A stretch of 64,000 nt of DNA from Pseudomonadota bacterium. Lineage in GTDB: Bacteria > Pseudomonadota > Gammaproteobacteria > Steroidobacterales > Steroidobacteraceae. The translations under genes and the position numbers were made by a program. Below are positions 1 through 8,718 of the stretch, in pieces. The number at the start of each line of letters is the position of its first letter. Within the stretch, counting starts at the first letter, position 1. The notes under the pieces were generated by a model that saw only the letters and a list, made by a program, of their open reading frames with translations, searched no databases and was not told where the DNA came from. Location of the stretch: the NCBI GenBank assembly GCA_018241445.1, contig JAFEDT010000003.1, forward strand, positions 145,441 to 209,440, written 5' to 3'.

Positions 1-408
1 ATCGTCCATCCGCACATGGTGCTGGCCACCAGCAAGGCGCGCGCGATCCTCAAGCGCAGCGTCGAGCTGTCGGATTTCGTGTGGCAGACGGCGAACCTGG
101 CCGGTTTCATCTCCGGCTGCTACACCGCGGACCTGGACATGATCCGCGCCTCCCTCGAGGACGTGGTCATCGAGCCGCAGCGTCAGGCGCTCATCCCGGG
201 CTTCGCGCAGGTGCGCCAGGCGGCCATGGCGGCTGGTGCGCTGGGATGCTCCATCTCCGGCGCCGGCCCTTCGGTGTTTGCCTGGACGCTGGCGGAAGTC
301 GCCGAGGGGGTGTGCTCGGCAATGCTGGCGCAGTTCGGCCGCCAGCGGCAGGCCTGTGACCACTGGGTGGTGGAAGTGCACGCCCAGGGCGCGCGGGTGC
401 TGCCATGA
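1..408 (+). CDS. thrB: Homoserine kinase, C-terminal part (5' end outside window)
   Basis: This is the last 135 codons of a GHMP-family homoserine kinase, which phosphorylates L-homoserine with ATP in threonine synthesis. The frame is open from base 1, so the ATP-binding N-terminal half lies upstream of the window. The visible part carries the C-terminal GHMP motif, GCSISGAGPSVFAW, around codons 81-94, followed by the terminal helix and strand. The stop overlaps the thrC start by four bases (ATGA), so the two genes are very probably translationally coupled in a thr operon. The neighbour gene makes the identification secure despite the truncation. Confidence 0.9.
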   Translation: MVHPHMVLATSKARAILKRSVELSDFVWQTANLAGFISGCYTADLDMIRASLEDVVIEPQRQALIPGFAQVRQAAMAAGALGCSISGAGPSVFAWTLAEVAEGVCSAMLAQFGRQRQACDHWVVEVHAQGARVLP

Positions 409-1724
409 GCGGTGAGCCGCAGCGGCGTTTCGTCAGCTCGCGCGGCGCGGCCGCGCAGCTTGGCTTCGGCGCGGCGCTGCAGCAGGGCCTGGCGAGCGAC
501 GGCGGGCTGTATGTGCCGCAGACCTGGCCGCGCCTGACGCCTGCGGAATTCGCGGACACGCAGACGCTGCCGGAGGTGGCCGCACGCCTGATTGGCGCCT
601 TCATCGGCGACGACCCGCTGGCCGCGCAGCTGCCGGCACTGGCGCGCGAAGTATTCAATTTTCCTGCGCCGCTGGTGCCGCTGCGGGAAGACGGCCGCCT
701 GTCGGTGCTGCAGCTGTTCCACGGGCCCACCGCGGCCTTCAAGGACTTCGGCGCGCGCTTCCTTGCAGCCTGTTTCGCGCGGCTGCGTGCCGGTGAGTCC
801 CGCCCCCTGACCATCCTGGTGGCCACCTCGGGTGACACGGGCGGGGCGGTGGCGGCGGCATTCCACCGGCGCCCCGGTTTTCGCGTCGTGGTGCTGTTCC
901 CGCGCGGGCTGGTCTCCCCGACGCAGGAACGCCAGCTCACCTGCTGGGGCGACAACGTACGTTCGCTCGCGGTGCGTGGGCGCTTCGATGACTGCCAGCG
1001 CCTGGTGAAGGAAGCCTTCCTCGAGCCGCAGCTGCGCAGCGAACTGTCGTTGTCCTCGGCCAACAGCATCAACCTGGGAAGGCTGCTGCCGCAGGCCGCG
1101 TACTACGCGGCCACGAGTCTGGCGGTATGGCGCAAACACGGCGAGCCCGCGTCGTTCATCATCCCCAGCGGCAACCTGGGCAACGCGTTGGCCTGCCTGT
1201 GGGCGCGCACGGCCGGGCTGCCGATCGGCGCGGTGGTGCTGGCCCACAACGCCAACCGTACGGTGCCTGACTTCCTGGAGACCGGCGAATGGCGGCCGCG
1301 CGCGAGCGTGGCGACGCTGGCCTCGGCCATGGATGTGGGCGATCCCAGCAACATGGAGCGGCTGCGCGCGCTATATCCACAGCTGGAAGGTTTGCGCGCG
1401 GCCGTCAGCGCGGTGTCGGTCAGCGACCAGGATATCCGCGCCCGCATCAGCGCGGGCTACCGCGACTACGGGCAGATCTGGTGTCCGCATACCGCGGTGG
1501 CCGTCGAGGCCTGGGAGCGCCTGCCGCAGCAAGCGCGCGCCACGCACCGCTGGGTACTGGTGTCCACCGCCCATCCGGCGAAGTTCGCGCAGATCGTGGA
1601 GCCACAGATCGGCGCCGCGGTGCCGGTGCCCCCGGCGCTGGCGGAGCTGTTTTCGCGGCCGGTCCATCATGATGAAATCGACCCGGGCCTGGAAGCATTG
1701 CGCCCGCTGTTGCGGGAGGGATAG
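405..1724 (+). CDS. thrC: Threonine synthase
   Basis: PLP enzyme (439 aa) converting O-phosphohomoserine to threonine. The PLP-lysine motif HGPTAAFKDFGARF is at residues 106-119 (Lys113). The phosphate-binding loop ATSGDTGGAVA is at 140-150, and an SGNLGN segment typical of the family follows near the middle. The length fits the bacterial ThrC group of about 430-480 aa. It starts inside the thrB stop and ends directly before the NERD-domain gene, so all three probably share a transcript. No leader-peptide attenuator can be assessed because the operon start is outside the window. Confidence 0.96.
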   Translation: MSGEPQRRFVSSRGAAAQLGFGAALQQGLASDGGLYVPQTWPRLTPAEFADTQTLPEVAARLIGAFIGDDPLAAQLPALAREVFNFPAPLVPLREDGRLSVLQLFHGPTAAFKDFGARFLAACFARLRAGESRPLTILVATSGDTGGAVAAAFHRRPGFRVVVLFPRGLVSPTQERQLTCWGDNVRSLAVRGRFDDCQRLVKEAFLEPQLRSELSLSSANSINLGRLLPQAAYYAATSLAVWRKHGEPASFIIPSGNLGNALACLWARTAGLPIGAVVLAHNANRTVPDFLETGEWRPRASVATLASAMDVGDPSNMERLRALYPQLEGLRAAVSAVSVSDQDIRARISAGYRDYGQIWCPHTAVAVEAWERLPQQARATHRWVLVSTAHPAKFAQIVEPQIGAAVPVPPALAELFSRPVHHDEIDPGLEALRPLLREG

Positions 1725-2327
1725 ATGGACGAAGTTGCCAAGTTGCCGCCGACAACCTGGGTACTGGTCGGCTGCGCGGCCGCGCTGGGCTTCGGGCTCT
1801 CGTGGGTATGGCGCTGGTACCGGCACTACCGGGCCCGCAAGGCGCTGCGCACCGCGGTGACGGCCGGCTTCCCCGATCACCTGATCGACACACTGGTGCC
1901 CGACGGCATGGGCAGCGGCTTCCACGTCGATTACCTGTTGATGACGCCGCGCGGCATCATGGTCATCGACCTGCGCGACGTGCGTGGCAACATCTTCGGC
2001 GGCGACCAGATGGCGGAATGGACGGTGATGGACGGCGCCCGGCGCACCACCTTCACCAACCCGCAGAGCGCACTGTACGACCGCATCGCCGCGGTCAAGT
2101 CCCTTGCCGGCGAGGTGCCGGTCGAGGGGCGCATCGTGTTCACGCGCCGCGGCCGCTTCCCCAAGGGACTGCCGAAGTGGACGGTGATGCTCGACGGCCT
2201 GCGCAGTGAGCTGGCGGCCGCGGAGTTCGAGCCGCCGGCGGACACCGCGGCGCGGCACAGCGAGGCCTGGCAGCGCGTGAAGGACGCGGCCAGGCCCAGT
2301 TACATGGCGGACATGCGCCGCAGCTGA
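1725..2327 (+). CDS. Membrane-anchored NERD-domain protein
   Basis: A 200-aa protein with one N-terminal membrane segment (about residues 11-29) followed by Arg-rich positive residues, then a NERD-like (nuclease-related) domain. The domain shows the core pattern HVDYLLMTPRGIMVIDLRDV (residues 67-86), a GNIFGG turn, a Q-x-x-EW element and NPQSALYDRI. NERD domains have the restriction-endonuclease-like fold and are found in bacterial proteins of mostly unknown role. The start codon directly abuts the thrC stop, so it is probably co-transcribed, but a link to threonine synthesis is not evident. Nuclease activity is an inference from the fold family only. Confidence 0.75.
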   Translation: MDEVAKLPPTTWVLVGCAAALGFGLSWVWRWYRHYRARKALRTAVTAGFPDHLIDTLVPDGMGSGFHVDYLLMTPRGIMVIDLRDVRGNIFGGDQMAEWTVMDGARRTTFTNPQSALYDRIAAVKSLAGEVPVEGRIVFTRRGRFPKGLPKWTVMLDGLRSELAAAEFEPPADTAARHSEAWQRVKDAARPSYMADMRRS

Positions 2328-2328
2328 T

Positions 2329-3255
2329 TCAGCGCAGCTCGAACCGTACCCGCAGCGGGAAACAGGAACTGACTGCCCGGCCATTCTCTGTCGCGGCGCG
2401 ATAGTGCCCAGAGCCGGCGCGGGCCAGTCGCAGCGCACCCTCGTCCAGCCGGGCGCTTCCCGAAGACTCCGTGATCCGCGGGTTTCCTGACAGGCGACCG
2501 TCCGCCCCCACGCACACCTGCATTGCGGCGAGGCCCGTTTCCCCGAAGCGCAGTGATGCGGGCGGATAGTAATCCTCGGTGTTGGGGAAGCCTTTTCCAG
2601 GGCCGCCCGGTACCCGGTGCACTGCCGGCACGGGTGCTTCGCCGGAACCTGACTGCGGCTGCGGGGTCGGTGCAACAGGAGTTGCGTCGATGGTCGCTGC
2701 CGTGTCGTCGGGAACCAGCGGCTGTGGAATGGGCGGATTCAGGGTCGGCACCGTGAAGGGCGAAGGGTTGATCGGTGGTGTGACCGGGGCGGCCTGCGGT
2801 TCGTCCACGAAATGCGCGACCAGGCCGCCTGTGGCGTGCCGTGCCATCGGCGGTACCAGGCCGGTCGCCAGTGCATAGATTGCCGCGCCGTGCAGCAGCA
2901 GGATCAGCACGACGATCAGGTTGCGTCGCGTGTTGGGCGTGGATTGCCAGGGCAGGTGCAGGCCTACCGCACCGCTTCCACTGGCGCTGCCGGCTGCCAA
3001 TGGGATCGCCAGCCGGTGCTCGCGGGAGATAATGCTGGTCGCCCAGCAACAACCCGCGGCAAAGCGCAGTTGCGCCACGGCGCCGGCATGCAGCGGGAAG
3101 TCAGCGAACCACTCCTCCAGCAGCCGCCCGGCCAGATGCGCTGGCGCGTGGCTCGCGGCGCGGCCGATCAGGTGCAGCGCGAGCCGTTGCGCTGCGCCCG
3201 GGGGGTGCGCGTGGGGTTCGGAGGTGACAGGTGACCCGCCGTCGTTGGTGTTCAT
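2329..3255 (-). CDS. TonB-family protein with conserved N-terminal helical region, paired with PadR
   Basis: A 308-aa protein. Residues 21-80 form a cytoplasmic helical region with LEEWFADF and FAAGCCWATSIISREH. One membrane helix spans about 111-131. A Pro-rich periplasmic stretch covers about 152-210. A TonB C-terminal-like domain fills 225-308, with YYPPASLRFGETGLAAMQVCVGADG and a final LRVRFELR. I recall similar N-terminal regions in TonB-like proteins next to PadR regulators in Xanthomonadales-type genomes. The start overlaps the padR stop (ATGA), making a two-gene operon. It lacks the classical membrane-embedded ExbB-interacting histidine helix near the N terminus, so energy transduction is uncertain; a transcriptional or envelope-sensing role is possible. 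Confidence 0.75.
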   Translation of the reverse strand: MNTNDGGSPVTSEPHAHPPGAAQRLALHLIGRAASHAPAHLAGRLLEEWFADFPLHAGAVAQLRFAAGCCWATSIISREHRLAIPLAAGSASGSGAVGLHLPWQSTPNTRRNLIVVLILLLHGAAIYALATGLVPPMARHATGGLVAHFVDEPQAAPVTPPINPSPFTVPTLNPPIPQPLVPDDTAATIDATPVAPTPQPQSGSGEAPVPAVHRVPGGPGKGFPNTEDYYPPASLRFGETGLAAMQVCVGADGRLSGNPRITESSGSARLDEGALRLARAGSGHYRAATENGRAVSSCFPLRVRFELR

Positions 3256-3557
3256 GCGAGAACTCCCCGGCTGAAACTTCCGAAGACTTCACTGGCGCGC
3301 CTGAGGCCGGTGGGTGTAAGGCGGTAGAGACGCCGGCGTGGTCGCCCGGCCACGGAAGGGTCGACGGCTTCCCACCGGCTGACGAACCAGCCCGCCGACT
3401 CCAAACGCAGAAGAATAGGGTAGAGGGTGCCGGAGGCCAGCCTGCCGCGCTTCTGCAGGTCCGCCCCGGACAACTCGTCCGCGGGCTGCTCGAGGAACGC
3501 CTCCAGTACCCGCAGCGTCTGCAGGGACATGCGCACATCACGATCCGGCCGTCCCAT
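3252..3557 (-). CDS. PadR-family transcriptional regulator
   Basis: A small winged-helix repressor (101 aa). Recognition-helix region SGTLYPILLRLESAGW is at residues 42-57 and the wing motif GRPRRRLYRLTPTG at 71-84; both are hallmarks of PadR. The frame is open further upstream, but the ATG at 3557 gives the standard PadR N terminus, and the extension has no family similarity and runs antisense into the M20 gene. Overlap with the downstream TonB-like gene implies it controls that gene and itself. A palindrome directly upstream of the start is a candidate operator. It is short for the family and has no long C-terminal dimerisation helix. Confidence 0.85.
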   Translation of the reverse strand: MGRPDRDVRMSLQTLRVLEAFLEQPADELSGADLQKRGRLASGTLYPILLRLESAGWFVSRWEAVDPSVAGRPRRRLYRLTPTGLRRASEVFGSFSRGVLA

Positions 3558-3560
3558 GCT

Positions 3561-3572
3561 TGTAAGTCTACA
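3561..3572. promoter_or_regulatory. Candidate PadR operator palindrome
   Basis: The 12-base sequence TGTAAGTCTACA is an inverted repeat, TGTA-N4-TACA, lying 4-15 bases upstream of the padR start. On the minus strand it overlaps a possible -10 element (TATGTA). TGT/ACA-ended palindromes are typical of PadR-family operators, so autorepression is a reasonable inference. The assignment rests on position and symmetry only. Confidence 0.4.
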
Positions 3573-3651
3573 TAGGGGTCCGGCAAAATGCAAGCGGGGG
3601 CCGGATTTCCGCGAAAAAAGCGCAGTGCGCTTGTCTGCCCGGTGGGCCGCC

Positions 3652-5067
3652 TCAGGCGGCCACGCGCGCCGCGCTGTCCGCCAGCACCAGCGACACGCAG
3701 GACGTGAGCTTCGTCGCATAGTCCAGGTGCAGGAACTCGTTTGGGCCGTGGGCGTTGGCGTGCGGGCCGAGCACACCAGTGATGAAGAACTGGGTGCGCG
3801 GGAAGCGCTCGCCCAGCATGCCCATGAACGGGATGGTGCCGCCGCAGCCGACGTTGACTGCATCGCGGCCATAGATTGCGCGCGAGGCGCGCAGGATGGA
3901 TTCCTCCAGCCACGGAGCGAAAGCCGGTGCGTTCCACCCCGCGGACGCGGAGGCCTCCTCGAAGCTCACCCGGGCGCCGTAAGGTGGATCCTGTTGCAGC
4001 GCGCTGCGCACCGCCCCGGTGGCACGTTGCGCATCGCAGGTCGGCGGCAGGCGCAACGACAGCTTCAGCGCGATCTGCGGCAACAGGACGTTGCCCGCGG
4101 AGGCGAGCGCCGGCAGGCCGTCCGCTCCCGTGACCGCCAGTGTTGCGCGCCAGCTGCTGTTGATCAGCAGTTCCGCCGGATCGTTCGACAGAGGCTGTAC
4201 GCCGCCGACAAAGGGCAGCTTGCCGGCGACCGACTCGCCCAGCACTGCCGCGGCGGCGACTGCCTGCTGGCGGCGGTCGGAGGGCAGGGCGACCTGCAGC
4301 TCCTCCAGCAGGACATCGCCGGTGACCGGATTCTCGATGCGCGCCAGTAACTGCTCCAGGATGCGAAACGGTGTCGGGGCAATGCCGGTTGCCATGCCCG
4401 AGTGCACGCCCTCGGTGAGCACCTCCACGCGCAGGGTGCCGGTCAGGTTGCCGCGCAGCGATGTGGTACACCATAGCTGGTCATAGTTGCCGCACTCCGC
4501 GTCCAGGCAGATGACCAGTGAAGGCTCACCGAGCCGCGCGCCGAGCGCCGCGAGGTGCGCGGGCAGGTCTTCGCTACCACTCTCCTCGCAGGCCTCGATC
4601 AGCACCACGCAGCGCGGCAGCTTCACCTGCTGATCCCGCAACGCCGCGATGGCCGTGAGGGATGCGAACACGGCGTAGCCGTCGTCGGCCGCGCCGCGTC
4701 CGTAGAGCTTGCCGTCGCGCACCACCGGGGTCCACGGCGCCAGGCCGGGCAGCCAGCCGGTGAACTCCGGCTGCTTGTCCAGGTGTCCGTAGAGCAGCAC
4801 GGTGTCGGGCAGCTCACCGGGAATATCCACCAGCAACAGCGGCGTGCGGCCTGGCAGGCGGCGGATCTCCACCTGCGCACCGGGCAGCTTCTGCTCGCGG
4901 CACCAGTTGGCCATCAGCCCGATTGCGGCTTCCATGTAGCCGTGCTGCTCCCATTGCGGGTCAAACATGGGGGACTTGTTGGGAATGCGCACGTACTCGA
5001 TCAACTGCGGCAGGATCGAGTCGCGCCAGGTGCGGCCGACCAGGTTGTTCAGGCGGTTGAGATCCAT
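3652..5067 (-). CDS. M20-family metallopeptidase (dipeptidase-like)
   Basis: A 471-aa M20 zinc peptidase related to the carnosinase/CNDP-type dipeptidases. Metal-ligand motifs are visible: GHLDKQP (His95, Asp97), GRGAADDGY (Asp128/129) and EACEESGS with the catalytic Glu161/Glu162. A dimerisation (lid) domain sits between about residues 200 and 370. A C-terminal GCGGTIPFMG region follows. The protein has no signal peptide and is expected in the cytoplasm, hydrolysing dipeptides or related amides. It follows tatD by 10 bases on the same strand. The substrate cannot be read from sequence. Confidence 0.88.
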   Translation of the reverse strand: MDLNRLNNLVGRTWRDSILPQLIEYVRIPNKSPMFDPQWEQHGYMEAAIGLMANWCREQKLPGAQVEIRRLPGRTPLLLVDIPGELPDTVLLYGHLDKQPEFTGWLPGLAPWTPVVRDGKLYGRGAADDGYAVFASLTAIAALRDQQVKLPRCVVLIEACEESGSEDLPAHLAALGARLGEPSLVICLDAECGNYDQLWCTTSLRGNLTGTLRVEVLTEGVHSGMATGIAPTPFRILEQLLARIENPVTGDVLLEELQVALPSDRRQQAVAAAAVLGESVAGKLPFVGGVQPLSNDPAELLINSSWRATLAVTGADGLPALASAGNVLLPQIALKLSLRLPPTCDAQRATGAVRSALQQDPPYGARVSFEEASASAGWNAPAFAPWLEESILRASRAIYGRDAVNVGCGGTIPFMGMLGERFPRTQFFITGVLGPHANAHGPNEFLHLDYATKLTSCVSLVLADSAARVAA

Positions 5068-5077
5068 GGATGTTCCT

Positions 5078-5950
5078 TCAGGTCAGGTTGTCGGTCGCCG
5101 CCGGCGCGGGCAACATGAAGAGCGCACGCGCGGCATCGGTGCTGGCATGGGCCAGCTGCGCCAGGGATTCCCCTCGTGCCCGGGCGACTGCGGCGGCCAC
5201 GTGTGGCAGGAACGCCGGTTCATTGCGGCGTGAGGCCGGACGCGGTGTCAGGTCTCGCGGCAGCAGGTAGGGTCCATCCGTCTCCAGCAGCAGCCGTGAC
5301 GCCGGAATCCGCGGCAGCAGGGCTGCCAGGTGCGCACCGCGGCGCTCGTCGCAGAGCCAGCCGGTAATGCCGATCGCCAGTCCCAGCGCCAGGTAGTCCG
5401 ACAGCTCGGTCTCGCCGCCGGTAAAGCAATGCGCGACTCCGCGCCATTGCGGCGCGTGCTCGCGCAGGATCGCGTGAAAGTCCTGGTGCGCATCGCGCTG
5501 GTGCAGGAATACCGGCTTGCCGATACGGCGGGCCAGTTCGAGCTGGCGGTGGAAGGCTGCCTGCTGGACGGCCCGCGGCGCGAAGTCACGGTAATAGTCC
5601 AGCCCGCACTCGCCGATGGCGACCACCTCGGGCCGTGCGGCCAGTTGTGCGAGCTGCGCCAGTGCTTCCCCGTCCAGCTGTGCGGCATGATGCGGGTGCA
5701 CGCCGGCGGTTGCGAACAATCGCGACGGATGTGCCTGCGCCAGCGTGAGTGCCGCAGCACTCCCGGACGGCGAGGCGCCGGTGACGAGCATCTGCACCAC
5801 ACCCGCCGCGCGCGCACGCGCGAGCACCGCCTGGCGATCAGCGTCATAGCTGTCGTGCGTCAGGTTGATGCCGATGTCAATCAGGGGAACGGCGGCGCCG
5901 GCCGGTGCCGCCGCGGTAAGCGTCGCCGGCCCTGTGGTATCGTTTCGCAT
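5078..5950 (-). CDS. tatD: TatD 3'-5' DNA/RNA exonuclease-family hydrolase
   Basis: A 290-aa amidohydrolase-fold metal-dependent nuclease closely resembling E. coli TatD rather than YcfH or YjjV. It has the N-terminal DIGINLTH (instead of the usual HxH), AGVHPHH, IGECGLDYYRDF, VFLHQRDAH, AHCFTGGETEL, ITGWLCDERRG and LLLETDGPYLLPRDLTPRP. About 20 extra residues precede the conserved start. The ATG at 5950 overlaps, head to head, the start of the divergent TPR gene at 5949, so promoters for each must lie inside the other gene. TatD is linked to DNA repair and RNA quality control in E. coli. Confidence 0.93.
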   Translation of the reverse strand: MRNDTTGPATLTAAAPAGAAVPLIDIGINLTHDSYDADRQAVLARARAAGVVQMLVTGASPSGSAAALTLAQAHPSRLFATAGVHPHHAAQLDGEALAQLAQLAARPEVVAIGECGLDYYRDFAPRAVQQAAFHRQLELARRIGKPVFLHQRDAHQDFHAILREHAPQWRGVAHCFTGGETELSDYLALGLAIGITGWLCDERRGAHLAALLPRIPASRLLLETDGPYLLPRDLTPRPASRRNEPAFLPHVAAAVARARGESLAQLAHASTDAARALFMLPAPAATDNLT

Positions 5951-6740
5951 GCTCCGGACTATTCTAACCTGCGCGCTCCTGTTTGCCGCCGTGGTGCCAG
6001 GGGCTGCACCCGCGGACGCGCCACCGGCGGCGCAATGGCGTGACCTGGAGAGCCGCCTGCAATTTGCCTACTACACGCAGGATGCAGCCATGCTGCGCGA
6101 GCTTCCGGGCTTCTCGACCGAGACGACCGCCGGACAGCCGCTGCTGGCGTATTACGTTGCCCTGAGGGCTCTGCGCCTGGCGCAGCTGTCCGCGGCCGCG
6201 GGCGGCGGACCGCTGCCGGCGCAGCTCTCGGGCGAGTCGCAGGCGCGGGTCGCGGCCCTGGCGCATGAGTGCGTGCAGGCGCTGGATATCTCGCTGGCGC
6301 TGCGCGGTGACTTTGCGGACGGCCTGGCACTGCGATCGGCGTGTCTGGCGCAACCGGCGGCCGTTGGCGCGAAGCTCCCGCCGTTCGCCGCCGGACGACT
6401 GCGGCGCGACATGGCGAGGGCCCTGCAGCTGGCGCCACACAATCCGCGGGTGCTGCTGCTGGACGCACTGAACGACTACAGCCTCGCCGGCTCGCTGGGC
6501 GGCAACCGCGACCGCGCGCTCGGCAAGCTGCGCCGCTGTGTCACGGCCTTCGAGGGCGAGCGGCAGGGAGTCGAGCCGCTGCCGGGCTGGGGAGCAGCGG
6601 AGGCTTACCTTTCCCTGGGGCGCAGCCTGCTCGAGCACGGCGATGCGCTGGCGGCCCGGGACGCGCTGGAGCACGCGCTGCTGCTGATGCCCCAGTACGC
6701 GCAGGCACGGCGGCTGCTCAAGCAGCTGGTCGGGGGCTGA
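5949..6740 (+). CDS. Secreted TPR-like protein at head of export operon
   Basis: A 263-aa protein starting with a hydrophobic signal peptide (MLRTILTCALLFAAVVPGAAPADA), then helical repeats. The clearest TPR-like pair is at the C terminus (GWGAAEAYLSLGRSLLEHGDALAARDALEHALLLMP). The ATG at 5949 is chosen because it gives a proper signal peptide; in-frame codons upstream run antisense inside tatD. The stop overlaps the HlyD start (TGATG), so it probably travels and acts with the exporter, perhaps as a periplasmic chaperone or assembly factor. No enzymatic motif is visible. Confidence 0.75.
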   Translation: MLRTILTCALLFAAVVPGAAPADAPPAAQWRDLESRLQFAYYTQDAAMLRELPGFSTETTAGQPLLAYYVALRALRLAQLSAAAGGGPLPAQLSGESQARVAALAHECVQALDISLALRGDFADGLALRSACLAQPAAVGAKLPPFAAGRLRRDMARALQLAPHNPRVLLLDALNDYSLAGSLGGNRDRALGKLRRCVTAFEGERQGVEPLPGWGAAEAYLSLGRSLLEHGDALAARDALEHALLLMPQYAQARRLLKQLVGG

Positions 6741-7996
6741 TGGCAGTGCCGACGGACCAAAACCGGGAGCTGCTGCAGCAACTGCGCATTGACCGCTCCA
6801 CAGACACCGTCGCGACATCCCCCGGCCGCCGCGGCTGGCTGATTGCCGGTGTGGCGGGTCTGCTGCTGTTGCTGGCGGCCGGCGCCTGGTATTTCTTCGT
6901 GCCGCGCGCTTTGGCCGTGCACGTGATGACGGCGCGGCCGATCCCGGCCGGCGCCGGCGCTACAGCTTCGGTGCTGGACGCCACCGGCTATGTCACGGCG
7001 CGCCGCGAAGCGACGGTATCAGCCCAGATTACCGGCACGCTGATCCAGGTGTTGATCGAAGAGGGCGATCACGTCAAGGCGGGGCAGGTGCTGGCGCGCC
7101 TCGACGACACCTCCCAACGGGCGACACTGGCGCAGGCCGAGGCGCAACTGCAGTCGGCGCGTGCGCTGCTGGCGCAGGACCAGGCACAGCTGGCGCAGAA
7201 CCGCCGCGACCTGGTGCGCGCCGAGGACCTGGTGCAGAGCAAGCTGGTCTCGCAGCAGGCGGCCGAGCAGGCACGCACCCAGGTCGACTCGCAAAGTGAC
7301 CAGGTGGCAAGCCGCACCAGGCAGATCGAGCTGGCGGCCGCCAGTGTGCGCGCCGCGCAGGTGCAGCTGGATTACTGCACCGTCCGCGCGCCGTTCAGCG
7401 GGGTGATCATTGCCAAGGCCGCGCAGGTCGGTGAGATCGTGTCGCCGTTTTCCGCCGGTGGCGGCTTCACTCGCACCGGAATCGGCACGATCGTCGACAT
7501 GGACTCGCTGGAGGTCGAGGTGGACGTGAACGAGGCCTACATCGGCCGGGTGCAGCCGGGCCAGCCGGTGGAGTCGGTGCTCAATGCCTATCCGGACTGG
7601 AAGATCCCCTCGCACGTGATTGCGATCATCCCGGCGGCAGACCGCGCCAAGGCGACCGTCAAGGTGCGCATCGGCCTGGACCTCAAGGACGCGCGCATCG
7701 TGCCGGACATGGGGGTCAGGGTGTCGTTCCTGGAGGAGAAGCACCCGGCCGCCGGCGAGGTGGCGCCGCAGGCACGCGGGGTGCTGGTCCCGGCGGACGC
7801 CGTGCGCACGGTGGGCGGGGAGACGGTAGTCTATGTCATCGAGGCAAACCGGGCGCGGCGCCGCACGGTCACGACCGGCGGCAGCGCGGGCGGGGAGCGC
7901 CAGGTCCTCTCGGGCCTGGCAAGTGGCGACAGCGTCATTGTCAGTCCGCCGGCGGAGCTGCACGACGGCAGCGCCGTGACTGCAATCGGGTCCTGA
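6740..7996 (+). CDS. HlyD/MacA-type periplasmic adaptor (membrane fusion protein)
   Basis: A 418-aa membrane fusion protein. It has a short cytoplasmic tail, one membrane anchor (about residues 33-53), a split lipoyl domain (VSAQITGTLIQVLIEEGDHVKAGQVLARLDD and later YCTVRAPFSGVIIAKAAQVGEIVSP), a coiled-coil hairpin rich in Ala/Gln between them, and a beta-barrel domain. It is expected to link an inner-membrane ABC pump to an outer-membrane channel, as MacA does. The start overlaps the preceding stop; the ATPase gene follows after 23 bases. No TolC-like gene is in the window, so the outer-membrane partner must be elsewhere. Confidence 0.9.
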   Translation: MAVPTDQNRELLQQLRIDRSTDTVATSPGRRGWLIAGVAGLLLLLAAGAWYFFVPRALAVHVMTARPIPAGAGATASVLDATGYVTARREATVSAQITGTLIQVLIEEGDHVKAGQVLARLDDTSQRATLAQAEAQLQSARALLAQDQAQLAQNRRDLVRAEDLVQSKLVSQQAAEQARTQVDSQSDQVASRTRQIELAAASVRAAQVQLDYCTVRAPFSGVIIAKAAQVGEIVSPFSAGGGFTRTGIGTIVDMDSLEVEVDVNEAYIGRVQPGQPVESVLNAYPDWKIPSHVIAIIPAADRAKATVKVRIGLDLKDARIVPDMGVRVSFLEEKHPAAGEVAPQARGVLVPADAVRTVGGETVVYVIEANRARRRTVTTGGSAGGERQVLSGLASGDSVIVSPPAELHDGSAVTAIGS

Positions 7997-8019
7997 AGCG
8001 AAGGGAAATCGAGGTCAGC

Positions 8020-8706
<687 letters not shown>

Positions 8707-8718
8707 GGAGCAGCGCCC

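Noticed and set aside
3558..3872. A longer PadR start upstream of 3557
   Set aside because: The extra residues are antisense to the M20 gene, low in complexity and not part of the PadR fold.
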